Assembly (NCBI GenBank): GCA_948875265.1
Contig: CAQRYF010000022.1
Coordinates: 1 to 23,570 of the forward strand
Direction of reading: 5' to 3'
DNA from: an uncultured Clostridia bacterium
GTDB lineage: Bacteria; Bacillota; Clostridia; TANB77; CAG-508
Length of the DNA stretch: 23,570 nt
The position numbers were made by a program, and so were the translations under genes. Below, piece by piece: positions 1 to 8,535 of this stretch (the first letter of the stretch is position 1; each line of letters opens with the position of its first letter). The notes beneath the pieces were generated by a model. It had not been told where the DNA came from. It saw nothing but the letters and a program-made list of their open reading frames with translations, and searched no databases.

Positions 1-372
1 AATATAATTTTAATAATATTTTTAATAATATTATTAATTTTACCAAATTATTCTAATGCAGATGGACTTTCATGGAGTGAAATGCAAAGTCAGGCAAAAG
101 GTTTTATTAATAAAGGAGAAAAATCATATAGTTTAGATGAAAGTAAATTGCAAGGAATAATTATTCCAATAGCACAAATATTAGTGGCTATTGGAAATGT
201 AATTGTCGTAATAGCACTGACTGTTATTGGTATAAAATATATGATGGCTAATCCAGAGCAAAAAGCAAAATTAAAATCGCAATTAGTAGGAGTTGTTATA
301 GCAACCATGGTTATATTTGGTGCTCAATTAATTTGGAGTATATTATATAATTTTTTATCTACTTCTATATAA
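1..372 (+). CDS. VirB2/TrbC-like pilin subunit, 5' partial
   Basis: The reading frame is open from base 1 with no stop, so the gene begins upstream of the window; the first in-frame ATG (base 82) is not the real start. Bases 1-60 encode the hydrophobic core and end of a signal peptide finishing in SNA, so cleavage is likely near base 60. The mature part is about 103 residues: a short polar N-terminus, a hydrophobic segment (IIIPIAQILVAIGNVIVVIA), a short basic loop (NPEQKAKLKSQ) and a second hydrophobic segment. Signal peptide plus two TM helices around a short cytoplasmic loop is the usual VirB2/TrbC pilin layout, and being first before PrgI and VirB4 fits. Such subunits form the pilus or, in Gram-positives, an inner channel lining. 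The family call rests on topology, size and context; sequence identity in this family is low. Confidence 0.75.
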   Translation, partial: NIILIIFLIILLILPNYSNADGLSWSEMQSQAKGFINKGEKSYSLDESKLQGIIIPIAQILVAIGNVIVVIALTVIGIKYMMANPEQKAKLKSQLVGVVIATMVIFGAQLIWSILYNFLSTSI

Positions 373-389
373 AACAGGGAGGGAAAACA

Positions 390-746
390 ATGGGAACATA
401 TTATATACCACGTAATGTAAAAGGAGAAACGAGGATATTGTATATTTTTACAATAAAGGCATTAATTACAACTGCAGGAGGAATTATACTAGGAGCCTTA
501 TTATATTTCTTATTTTTAATGCTTAGGTTAAAGGTAATAGGTATAGCTTGTATTGTAATATGTGCAGTATTAGGTTATGGAATAGGAATGATAAAAATTC
601 CTACTTTATCCGGAATTAAGTTTACAAAAAAAATAGGCGGAGAACCATTAAGTGAAATAATTATTAGATATTTTAAGTTTATTAAAAACAAGAAGACTTA
701 TACATATGTAAATACACAAGAAAAAGAAGAGGAGGAAGAAAGATAA
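390..746 (+). CDS. PrgI-family (VirB3-like) T4SS membrane protein
   Basis: This 118-residue protein starts at an ATG preceded by a GGGAGGG ribosome binding site. It has a short polar N-terminus (YYIPRNVKGE), two adjacent TM helices at about residues 22-66, then a cytoplasmic tail with the IPTLSGIKFTKKIGGEPL segment and a charged end. Short N-terminal segment, helical hairpin and basic tail is the PrgI family pattern; PrgI is the Gram-positive counterpart of VirB3, which docks to VirB4 at the membrane. It lies 17 bases after the pilin gene, and its stop codon overlaps the next start by one base (TAATG), indicating translational coupling. The family call is fairly secure from topology, the first motif and position ahead of a VirB4 gene. 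Confidence 0.8.
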   Translation: MGTYYIPRNVKGETRILYIFTIKALITTAGGIILGALLYFLFLMLRLKVIGIACIVICAVLGYGIGMIKIPTLSGIKFTKKIGGEPLSEIIIRYFKFIKNKKTYTYVNTQEKEEEEER

Positions 747-1927
747 TGGAATTGGTTCAGATTCTAATAATTTTACTGGTGTTTTTTAGTATTTTATTAT
801 TTTCATTAAGTATTATATATATTATTTTAGTTATGAAAAACAGAAAAAGTAATGAAATGAAAAGAGAAAATACAGATATAGTGAATTCGGATGTGTCTAA
901 TAAAAAAGAAAAATCAAAAAGCTATGATTTAAAAAATTCAGTATATGATTTTATGGATTTTGATGAAATTAAAGATAATATGATAATAAGAAAAAACAGA
1001 ACCCAATATGTAATGGTTGTTAGATGTAAAGGTGGTAACTATGACTTGATGTCAGAAGAAGAGAAAGTTTCTGTAGAGTCTGGATTTGTACAATTCCTAA
1101 ATACACTAAGATCACCAATACAATTATATGTGCAAACTACAAGTTTAAATTTAAAAGATATTTTAGAAGAATATCAAAAAAGATTGCATGTAATGGAAAA
1201 AGAAATTAGAGATATAGATCAACAAATATATGTAGCTAAGTCAAATGGTGAAATGAAAAGATTAGAAAAATTAGCCTTTGAAAAAAGAAGAAGAGAAAAT
1301 GTTTTAGAATATAGTATTGATATATCAGATTATATTGCGAGAATGAGTATGAATAGGAATATTTTACAACAAAAAACATATGTAGTTGTATCATATTATT
1401 CTTCAGAAACAGAAATAAGCGAAAGTATGACAAAAGAAGAAGTAGATAATATTTGTTTTTCTGAGTTATATACTAGAACACAAACTGTGTTAAGATCTTT
1501 AGGTTCATCTGGGGTAACAGGAAAGATACTAAATTCAGAAGAGTTATCAGAGCTATTATATGCAGCATACAATAGGGATGAATCAGAAATAATGCAATTA
1601 TCAAAAGCATTAGATGCAGAATATGATGCACTTTATAGTGTTGGAAAAGACGTATTGGAAAAGAAAAAAGAGATGCTTGATGAAATGATTGATAGAGAAG
1701 CAGTAAATCTAGCAACAGAAAGTATAAAGGTTGCTGATGAAAAAATAAAAAATGAAAATAAAATAATGAAGAAGGCATTAGAGATAATTGAAGAGTATAA
1801 AGGCCAAATGAGTGAAGAATTATATGATCAAACTAAGAAAGAAATTGTTGGAGTAACTGAGGAAGATAATAAAGAAGATACTGAAGAAAAGAAAGTTAAA
1901 AGAGGAAGACCTAGAAAAACAGAATAA
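746..1927 (+). CDS. TM-anchored TraC/VirB4 N-domain-like T4SS protein with AT-hook-like tail
   Basis: 393 residues. One TM helix spans about residues 5-29, followed by a charged linker and then a domain (about residues 70-140) with MIIRKNRTQYVMVVRCKGGN and a Leu-rich stretch running into LNTLRSPIQLYVQT. That pattern resembles the N-terminal domain of TraC/VirB4 proteins, here without any Walker motifs. The rest is strongly helical and charged, with likely coiled coils at about 140-190 and 270-350. The last residues are KRGRPRKTE, a GRP core between basic residues as in AT-hooks. It overlaps the PrgI stop codon and precedes the real VirB4 ATPase, so it probably acts beside VirB4 at the cytoplasmic membrane face. 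The family link is weak-to-moderate; the role is inferred from position. Confidence 0.55.
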   Translation: MELVQILIILLVFFSILLFSLSIIYIILVMKNRKSNEMKRENTDIVNSDVSNKKEKSKSYDLKNSVYDFMDFDEIKDNMIIRKNRTQYVMVVRCKGGNYDLMSEEEKVSVESGFVQFLNTLRSPIQLYVQTTSLNLKDILEEYQKRLHVMEKEIRDIDQQIYVAKSNGEMKRLEKLAFEKRRRENVLEYSIDISDYIARMSMNRNILQQKTYVVVSYYSSETEISESMTKEEVDNICFSELYTRTQTVLRSLGSSGVTGKILNSEELSELLYAAYNRDESEIMQLSKALDAEYDALYSVGKDVLEKKKEMLDEMIDREAVNLATESIKVADEKIKNENKIMKKALEIIEEYKGQMSEELYDQTKKEIVGVTEEDNKEDTEEKKVKRGRPRKTE

Positions 1928-1955
1928 GCTAATGAAAAGGAGGAAATAAAATCAA

Positions 1956-3899
1956 ATGAGAAAAAGTGAAAAGCCTCAAAAAGAGACAGAAATTAAAAAA
2001 GTAGAAAAAAATCATTTTTTAAAAAATAAAACAATAAAAGATTTAATAGCACCTGCTGGTATAGATGCCACAAATACAAATCATTTAGAAATAATATCAA
2101 CAAAGACAAGATTTGCTAGGAGTATGGTAGTTGCAGCTATACCAAGGATGTGTACTTTTCCAGAGTTTTTAAGAGGAATGTATACATTTGGAGATGCTAA
2201 TATTTCTGTATTTATAACTCCTAAAGGAGAGAATTCCTCTCAAACAGAATTGAATAGAACAATAAACGAATTGGAATCTGAAAGAATAGTTGCTTTTAAT
2301 AGAGGAGATATAAACAGGGAAAGAATATTGGAACAAAAGAGATTAGAAGCAGAGGAATTAAGAGATGAAATAGCAGCAGGGTTTAATAAATTATATGAAG
2401 CTTCTGTAATATGTACTCTTTTTGCATATACATTGGATGAATTAGATAAATACACAGAACTATTAACTGCAGAAATGGCAAAAACATTAATAGATGTTAA
2501 ACCAGCATGGGCACTTCAGGATGAAGCTTTTAAGAGCAATATGCCATTTTCTGAAAATAAATTAAACAAAAAACATGTATTTGACAGAAACTCAATGTCA
2601 ACAGTTTTTCCATTTTTTACATCTGAGATTGGACATGAAAAGGGTATTCCAATTGGATTTAATGTACAAACAGGTCTGCCAGTTTTATTTGATAACTTTA
2701 GCCCAACTTTAAGTAATTACAATATGGTTATTTTTGGAAAGTCTGGTGCGGGTAAAGGTGTTACAATAAAAACATTGACTTCGAGATCTTCTGTTTTGAT
2801 GGGAATAGAAAGTTTAGCACTAGATGCTGAAGGCGAATATGGGATTGTAGCAGAGGCATTAGGAGGAATTAATGTGACAATAAGTCCAAATTCCAATACA
2901 ATAATAAATCTATTTGATTTAGAACCAGAAGTAGTTAAAGATGAAATAACAGGAAAAGAAAGAATGGCTTTAAATGTTGAAAACAAAGTAGAAGATGTAA
3001 CACAAGCATTATTAACAATGGCAAGAGGAAGTACTAGAAGTTCAGAGGTAAATGAACTTACAAAGCAAATAATAGCAGAATCAGTTTCTGAAGAATATGC
3101 AGCATTAGGTATAACAAATGATATTAATAGTTTATATAAAGGTAATGTAGTAGGAAATATTTCTCATAACAGTTATCTTGGTAGAGAAAAAAAAGAAATG
3201 CCAACAATAGGATCTTGGTATAGAAGAATTTTACAAAAAGCACAAAGTAATGAAAATAGTGATTATAAGTTTCATTATAGTTATTTAATAAAAGTTATGA
3301 GACAGTACGTTAGGGAATATAATGGCCAAATGGCATATTTCGATGGTCAATCTACTTTTGAGTTATTAGAAGGAGTACCATTTATAAATTTAGATATATC
3401 ACAATTAGAAGAGAGATTTGCAAGACCGTTAGCACAACAAATTTTGCTTTCATGGATTTGGGAGAAATATGTTAAAAAGAATAGTGAAGATAAGTCGAAG
3501 GCTGCCAAGAAAAGGGTCCTTATAGATGAGGCTTGGATGTTATTGCCTTATCCAGAAGCTGTAGATTTTTTAAATACCATGGCAAGACGTGCGAGAAAAA
3601 GAAATGTTTCATTAGCTGTAATGTCACAAAAGTTCCAAGACTTTTATGAAAAACCAGAGGTTCAAGCTGTTTTAACATCGTCAGATACAAAATTGTTTTT
3701 AGCACAAGATAAATCAGAGATACAATATATAAGAGAAGTATTTAAATTGAGTGAAGGAGAAGCAAACTTTTTAATTACATGCAATAGAGGAGAAGGTTTA
3801 TTAAAAGTTGGGAATGATTCTGCAGTAATAGCAATTCAGCCAACTAAAAAGGAATTTGAATTTGTTGAAACAAATATGAATAATATTATGAATAAATAG
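1956..3899 (+). CDS. virB4: VirB4-family type IV secretion ATPase
   Basis: 647 residues, a normal VirB4 size. The N-terminal half (about 40-210) is the VirB4 membrane-docking type domain; the ATPase domain follows. Walker A is GKSGAGKG at residues 261-268, with Gly where Ser/Thr is usual. Walker B is VLIDEAWMLL, with Asp524 and Glu525, followed by the typical MARRARKRN segment and the MSQKF motif expected of VirB4/TraE/CagE proteins. VirB4 powers assembly of the channel or pilus and substrate transfer at the inner membrane face. An AAGGAGG site lies 12 bases before the ATG, a slightly long spacing. The gene sits 28 bases after the TraC-like gene and 19 bases before a TrbL-like gene. Family assignment is secure. 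Confidence 0.93.
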   Translation: MRKSEKPQKETEIKKVEKNHFLKNKTIKDLIAPAGIDATNTNHLEIISTKTRFARSMVVAAIPRMCTFPEFLRGMYTFGDANISVFITPKGENSSQTELNRTINELESERIVAFNRGDINRERILEQKRLEAEELRDEIAAGFNKLYEASVICTLFAYTLDELDKYTELLTAEMAKTLIDVKPAWALQDEAFKSNMPFSENKLNKKHVFDRNSMSTVFPFFTSEIGHEKGIPIGFNVQTGLPVLFDNFSPTLSNYNMVIFGKSGAGKGVTIKTLTSRSSVLMGIESLALDAEGEYGIVAEALGGINVTISPNSNTIINLFDLEPEVVKDEITGKERMALNVENKVEDVTQALLTMARGSTRSSEVNELTKQIIAESVSEEYAALGITNDINSLYKGNVVGNISHNSYLGREKKEMPTIGSWYRRILQKAQSNENSDYKFHYSYLIKVMRQYVREYNGQMAYFDGQSTFELLEGVPFINLDISQLEERFARPLAQQILLSWIWEKYVKKNSEDKSKAAKKRVLIDEAWMLLPYPEAVDFLNTMARRARKRNVSLAVMSQKFQDFYEKPEVQAVLTSSDTKLFLAQDKSEIQYIREVFKLSEGEANFLITCNRGEGLLKVGNDSAVIAIQPTKKEFEFVETNMNNIMNK

Positions 3900-3918
3900 A
3901 AAAAAGGAGGAAAATACT

Positions 3919-5097
3919 ATGAGAAAATTAATTTCAACAATGTTAATAATGACTATTATTAGCTCTATTTTTCTTCCTAGAATAGTATTTTCTTATGATG
4001 GAACAGAAAAAATTACAATGGATGATGCAACTGTAGATTATGATACATATAAAGAAGACAGTGAAAATGGTAGCTCAAAAGTTGGAGAAAATGATGACCC
4101 AAAAGGATATGAAATAGAAGAGGGTACTACAAATTCAATTATAAAAAACTTAGTTGTGATTTTTAATACTATACCGACTTTTGTTAGAGTGTTTTTGACA
4201 ATTACGACTAAAGATACCACTAATGCAACAATAGACAAAGAATATGGGAGTGGGTTTTCAATTCAAAAATTAGTATTTAATAAGGTAAATATATTAGATA
4301 TTAACTTTTTTAGTGATTCAGCAGATGATACAGATTTACAGAAAAATGTAAAACAGGGAATAGCATCTTTTTACTATGTAATAAGAGATATAGCTATTGG
4401 ATTAGCATTACTAGTATTAATTTATACAGGGGTAAGAATGGCAATGGCATCTGTAGCAACACAAAAGGCTCAATATAAAACAATGCTTGTTAATTGGGTT
4501 GTAGGTTTTATAATATTAATGATATTGCCATATATAATGATTATAATAACTCAAATAGGACAAGTACTAATCGATTTGTGTGAGAGTTTAATGACATCTT
4601 TATGTGGTGGAAAGATAAAAGGAATAGAAAATTCTATTTTAAATACTGCAACATCATCGACAGAAAAGGGATTCTCAATACTAATTCCTACGATTATTTA
4701 TTGGATGATAACTTTTTATCAAGTTAAGTTTTTTTGGATGTATGGAAAAAGGTTATTTAATACGGCTTTTTTAGTAATAATTTCTCCTTTAGTTTTAATC
4801 CAATATGTATTTGATAGAGCAGGAGATAATCAAGGAAATTCTTTCAAAATTTGGACAAAAGAATATGCTTTAAATGTATTAATTCAACCATTGCATGCGG
4901 CTTTGTATATGATATTTATGACTATTGCATCTAACATAGTCCAAGAGGCTCCGATTCTAGCTGTAGTGTTTTTAGGAGCTTTATCAAGAGGAGAAAGAGT
5001 ATTAAGAAATATTTTACGAGTTAAAAATTCTGCAACAGTACAAAGTATGGAAGATAATGTGAGTGCAAAAAAGACTTTATCAAAGATAGGAAGTTAG
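3919..5097 (+). CDS. VirB6/TrbL-like channel membrane protein (paralogue 1, short)
   Basis: 392 residues. It has a signal peptide (MRKLISTMLIMTIISSIFL...), an acidic outer segment, and a polytopic membrane domain. Just before the main helices is ILDINFF, then YTGVRMAMASVATQKAQYK, WVVGFIILMILPYIMII, KRLFNTAFLVIISPLVL, and a W-KEYALNVLIQPLHAALYMI block. These motifs recur in the two TrbL-like genes downstream, so the three are paralogues. VirB6/TrbL proteins form the polytopic inner-membrane part of the T4SS channel. This copy has only a short tail after its last TM, unlike the others. An AAGGAGG site lies 8 bases before the ATG. The TrbL-type call is good from topology, paralogy and context. 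Confidence 0.8.
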   Translation: MRKLISTMLIMTIISSIFLPRIVFSYDGTEKITMDDATVDYDTYKEDSENGSSKVGENDDPKGYEIEEGTTNSIIKNLVVIFNTIPTFVRVFLTITTKDTTNATIDKEYGSGFSIQKLVFNKVNILDINFFSDSADDTDLQKNVKQGIASFYYVIRDIAIGLALLVLIYTGVRMAMASVATQKAQYKTMLVNWVVGFIILMILPYIMIIITQIGQVLIDLCESLMTSLCGGKIKGIENSILNTATSSTEKGFSILIPTIIYWMITFYQVKFFWMYGKRLFNTAFLVIISPLVLIQYVFDRAGDNQGNSFKIWTKEYALNVLIQPLHAALYMIFMTIASNIVQEAPILAVVFLGALSRGERVLRNILRVKNSATVQSMEDNVSAKKTLSKIGS

Positions 5098-5101
5098 AAA
5101 T

Positions 5102-6667
5102 ATGAAAGATTATATAGAGATAATTAAAAAGAAGATAAAGAAAATAGGAACAAAAAAGATAATAATAATAATAATTAGTTTAACTTTAATATTACTATTC
5201 CTTGCAACTATAGCTAAATACATAGATAATAAGGTATTTGAAAACAAGGTGAAAAATAAGGAATATGCAGGCATTGATGATTTTAAATCTGTAAGAGAAG
5301 TTGTTGTATATATGGGGTGTAATTATATAAGTGAAAAGGATAGTAAAGATAAGAAATATATAGAAAATATATATTTGCAATTTAATAAAGATTTATATGA
5401 AGGAGAAGATAGTAATCAACAATTTTTTGAAAATATATCTATATATATTGCTAAAGTATTGAAGTATTCAAATTTTGTTATGATAGATAAGTCAAAAAAT
5501 ATTACAATAGAAGTCATATGTGACAATGAAAAACAAGAAGTTACAGATATGATAGTAAATGGAAATTCAAATTACTTTGAAGAACAAGATTCAAAAATGC
5601 AAGTAAAGAATTATAAAGAAGATGAAGAAATAGAGGTGGCTATCAATTCTAACATATTAAATAATTTAATAAAAGAAGAATGGATTGGAACAAAAACAAA
5701 TTTTGGAAGTAAAGATAGCACATTTAAAAATTATGATATATATTTTGAAGAGGGAATTGAAGTTAGAAAAATAGGTAAAAGAGTATTTAATATTGTATTT
5801 AATAAAAAATACAATACTGAAATAGTAAATAATATAAAAGTAGGAGATAGCTTTAATAATATAAAAAATAATCTAGGAAATCCAATTTTTGAACAAGAAG
5901 ATATAATTGGCTATAAAACTAAAGATATGTATATATTTTTTAACCAAAATGAAATTTCTATATATAGAAATGATAAAGAGACTTCAGAAGATTTTGTAGA
6001 ATTTTTAAGTACAGGACTTAATATGAGTAGCATAAAAGTAACGGCAAGTAATCTTACAGATATATGGTCAGACTATGATGACTATCAAATTGAAGATAAT
6101 CAAATTAGCTTAACATATTCTTTAAAAGGAGTTAAATTAGAATACAATGTGTCAGATAACAAAGGAATAACTTTATATAAAAATTACATAGGAAGTATTA
6201 TAGAAGATAAATCAATAAAAAATATAGGCGAAGATGAAATTCCCGGAAATGTGAACATAAATGTAGAAGAAGACTTGGTATTCGTAAAAGAAAAAGAAAG
6301 AGTAGCTAAAAAAGGAGAAGAGGGTTACTATTGTTCAATGCAAATTAGTGAGAACGAAGATTCAACTTTTAATATTAGTAGTAATAAAGTAGACTATTAT
6401 ATTTCACAAGATAATAATAGAAAAGTGGTTAAATTTTTTAGTAAAGATGGACAATTTCCAAAATTGGAGATAGAAGAAGAAATTAATTCATTTATGTGGA
6501 TAGATGATTATAGATTTTTATACAGTGTATCTAATAAAGGAATATATGTATATAATCCAAGGATGAGAACAAAAGAAATAATAAAAGAAGGAAAAAAAGA
6601 TTTTAATTTTAAAGAATACGAATCAGGTATTTTAAAGTATGACGAACAAACAATAAATATTAAATAA
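5102..6667 (+). CDS. TM-anchored extracytoplasmic protein of unknown function in T4SS operon
   Basis: I do not recognise a named family. 521 residues: a Lys-rich cytoplasmic start, one TM at about 19-38, then a long outer region rich in Asn, Asp, Glu, Lys and Ile. At about 243-264 the segment NNIKVGDSFNNIKNNLGNPI resembles the G-x-S-x2-x-I-x-x-x-L-G-x-P signature seen in BamE/SmpA-like small domains, a weak resemblance. Near the C-terminus (about 463-495) the run DDYRFLYSVSNKGIYVYNPR looks like one or two blades of a beta-propeller. It starts 4 bases after the preceding stop with only a weak AGGAAG site overlapping that gene, suggesting translational coupling to the TrbL paralogue upstream. 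An outer-face scaffold or wall-side partner of the channel is possible but unproven. Confidence 0.6.
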   Translation: MKDYIEIIKKKIKKIGTKKIIIIIISLTLILLFLATIAKYIDNKVFENKVKNKEYAGIDDFKSVREVVVYMGCNYISEKDSKDKKYIENIYLQFNKDLYEGEDSNQQFFENISIYIAKVLKYSNFVMIDKSKNITIEVICDNEKQEVTDMIVNGNSNYFEEQDSKMQVKNYKEDEEIEVAINSNILNNLIKEEWIGTKTNFGSKDSTFKNYDIYFEEGIEVRKIGKRVFNIVFNKKYNTEIVNNIKVGDSFNNIKNNLGNPIFEQEDIIGYKTKDMYIFFNQNEISIYRNDKETSEDFVEFLSTGLNMSSIKVTASNLTDIWSDYDDYQIEDNQISLTYSLKGVKLEYNVSDNKGITLYKNYIGSIIEDKSIKNIGEDEIPGNVNINVEEDLVFVKEKERVAKKGEEGYYCSMQISENEDSTFNISSNKVDYYISQDNNRKVVKFFSKDGQFPKLEIEEEINSFMWIDDYRFLYSVSNKGIYVYNPRMRTKEIIKEGKKDFNFKEYESGILKYDEQTINIK

Positions 6668-6684
6668 AAAATAAGGAGGATAAA

Positions 6685-8535
6685 ATGAAAGATATAAATA
6701 ATAAATTTGAAAATTTAATAGTAAAAATTATATTGTTATTTATCTTCCTTATTTTTATTAACATATTCATTGGTATGAATATAACATATGCAAGTAGCAA
6801 ATCAAAAGAAGAAATAGGAAACTATATAGCGGAATTTGCTATTAATTTTGCAAAAAAACATAGTAGTGAAACAGTGTATTCATGGAATGCTAGTCATAGG
6901 TCCAAAGCATATTGTGGACAAAAGACATCAGGAACAACAGAAGGTGGAAAAGGTAGTGGGACAAGATTTAGTAATAAGTATGCTCTTGACTGTGTTGGAT
7001 GGGTTAGTATGGCAATACATCAATCAACAGGATTAGATTGTTCAGCTGCTTTATCAGGAAGCGGGGGATTTGTTACACCTCAAAGTTTGTGTGCAAGATC
7101 AGAAGGATATTTTGAAATAGTGTCTGGAAGTCCAAAGCCAGGCGACATATTAATTGCACCAAGTACGCCACATGTAATGATATATGTAGGAAATAATGAA
7201 ATAGTTCATACGTGGGGAAATGCAGGAGGAGGTACTGTAAATAAAACAAGTAAATCAGTAACACCATATACAAAAATAGCAAGAATAACTAATAAAGGTG
7301 TTAAAGCAATAAAGGATTCTAAATTAACAACTGTTTTTAAGGGACAAGGTTCTGTTTCTGGATTAACAGGAAAAGCATCAGCCAAAGAAACTGCACAAGG
7401 AAAGATAGCAAATTTTGCTAGATCATATGTGAACGAAGGTAATAAGAAAGATTTATTAAGATATTCACAAGATAATAGAATGAAGGGTTACAATAACAGA
7501 TTGTCTTCACATAGTGGAGCTGATAGTGTAAATGCATCGTTTACAAATAAATTAGCATTTGATTGCTCTTCTTTTGTAGCATTTGTCTATAAAAAAACAT
7601 GTGATATCGAATTATTAGATAATGGTTGGGCATGGACTACTTCTTCATATAAATCAAATGCAGCATCAAAAAATAAGATATTCAAGGTTGTAAAATATGG
7701 TAGTGTTACATTACAACCAGGGGACATTTTATGGAAAGATGGACATGTTGCATTATATATTGGTAATAATCAAATCGCAGAAGCTTCTAGTCCAGAAAAT
7801 GGTGTAAGAATACATGACATATATTCATTTACAGAGGTTTATAGATTAAGTAAAATACCATCTGCGGAAACAGTACAAAAAAATTCTGAAAAATTTAAAT
7901 GGCCTGACGGAAGTAAATTGGTTATTCAAGATACAGATATTGATGATATGGAATTTGAAGGACTGCAAGAGGGCAATTTTGACATGGTAGAATTTAACTT
8001 TGATTGGGTTTTGAATAGTTTAGCAGAATTATTAGATTGGTTTATAGGAATAACTACTTATATATTTAGAATGGTTTTTATAGGTTGGGCATCAATAATA
8101 GAGTTGACAATTAATGCTGTAATGGAATGGACTACTGGAGAAGAAGCAAGCTTAACAATAGAGAAATTAGTAAATAATAAAGTACCAATGTTAGATGTAA
8201 ATTTTTTTAACTTTAAAACTGCAGGGGGAATGGATTTAGCTCAAGATAGTGTAATGTATACAATTAGAGAAAATATAGCAGCATGGTATTATATAGTTAG
8301 AAATATTTCAATAATAGGGTTACTTATAACATTAATATATCTAGGAGTAAGAATGGCACTTGCAACAGTTGGTGAACAAAAGGCTAAATATAAAGAATTA
8401 TTAGTTAGTTGGTTAGTAAGTTTTATTATAGTATTTGCTATACATTATGTTATGATATTTATATTAAATTTGAATAGTTCTTTAATTGATTTGATAAATG
8501 CTAGTCTTGGTCGGAGGAGAAGAATCATTATATGA
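6685..8535 (+). CDS. Tandem NlpC/P60 peptidases fused to VirB6/TrbL, N-terminal part (frame-broken)
   Basis: 616 residues from an ATG with an AGGAGG site. A signal anchor at about 10-37 is followed by two NlpC/P60-type (C40) papain-fold domains. Domain 1: Cys103 in LDCVGW, His163 in PHVMIYVG, His175 in VHTWGN. Domain 2: Cys294 in FDCSSFV, His354 in GHVALYIG, with Glu at the third polar position (IAEASS). C40 peptidases cut peptidoglycan stem peptides, so this part should open the wall at the channel. Residues from about 435 are the first half of a TrbL-like membrane domain: MLDVNFF, then YLGVRMALATVGEQKAKYK and WLVSFIIVFAIHYVMIFILN. The frame then runs into GRRRRIII and a TGA, where paralogues continue. 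The rest of the membrane domain is intact in the +1 frame at 8498-10747. A joined product would be about 1353 residues. Confidence 0.85.
   Translation: MKDINNKFENLIVKIILLFIFLIFINIFIGMNITYASSKSKEEIGNYIAEFAINFAKKHSSETVYSWNASHRSKAYCGQKTSGTTEGGKGSGTRFSNKYALDCVGWVSMAIHQSTGLDCSAALSGSGGFVTPQSLCARSEGYFEIVSGSPKPGDILIAPSTPHVMIYVGNNEIVHTWGNAGGGTVNKTSKSVTPYTKIARITNKGVKAIKDSKLTTVFKGQGSVSGLTGKASAKETAQGKIANFARSYVNEGNKKDLLRYSQDNRMKGYNNRLSSHSGADSVNASFTNKLAFDCSSFVAFVYKKTCDIELLDNGWAWTTSSYKSNAASKNKIFKVVKYGSVTLQPGDILWKDGHVALYIGNNQIAEASSPENGVRIHDIYSFTEVYRLSKIPSAETVQKNSEKFKWPDGSKLVIQDTDIDDMEFEGLQEGNFDMVEFNFDWVLNSLAELLDWFIGITTYIFRMVFIGWASIIELTINAVMEWTTGEEASLTIEKLVNNKVPMLDVNFFNFKTAGGMDLAQDSVMYTIRENIAAWYYIVRNISIIGLLITLIYLGVRMALATVGEQKAKYKELLVSWLVSFIIVFAIHYVMIFILNLNSSLIDLINASLGRRRRIII
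8498..8535 (+). other. Reading-frame break inside the P60-TrbL gene (candidate +1 frameshift site)
   Basis: Upstream frame: CTT GGT CGG AGG AGA AGA ATC ATT ATA TGA. Downstream frame: GGA GGA GAA GAA TCA TTA TAT GAT. Skipping one base (for example the C after GGT) gives SLGGGEESLYDS and joins two halves that align with intact paralogues. The site holds an SD-like GGAGGAGA and a CGG codon in a genome where arginine is nearly always AGA. Confidence 0.7.

Noticed and set aside
82..372. VirB2-like gene starting at the ATG at base 82
   Set aside because: The frame is open to base 1 and encodes a signal-peptide core ending in SNA upstream of that ATG, so the gene is cut by the window edge.
8498..8500. 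ATG at 8498 as an independent start for the second TrbL half
   Set aside because: No ribosome binding site, it lies inside coding sequence of the upstream frame, and it would begin mid-domain.
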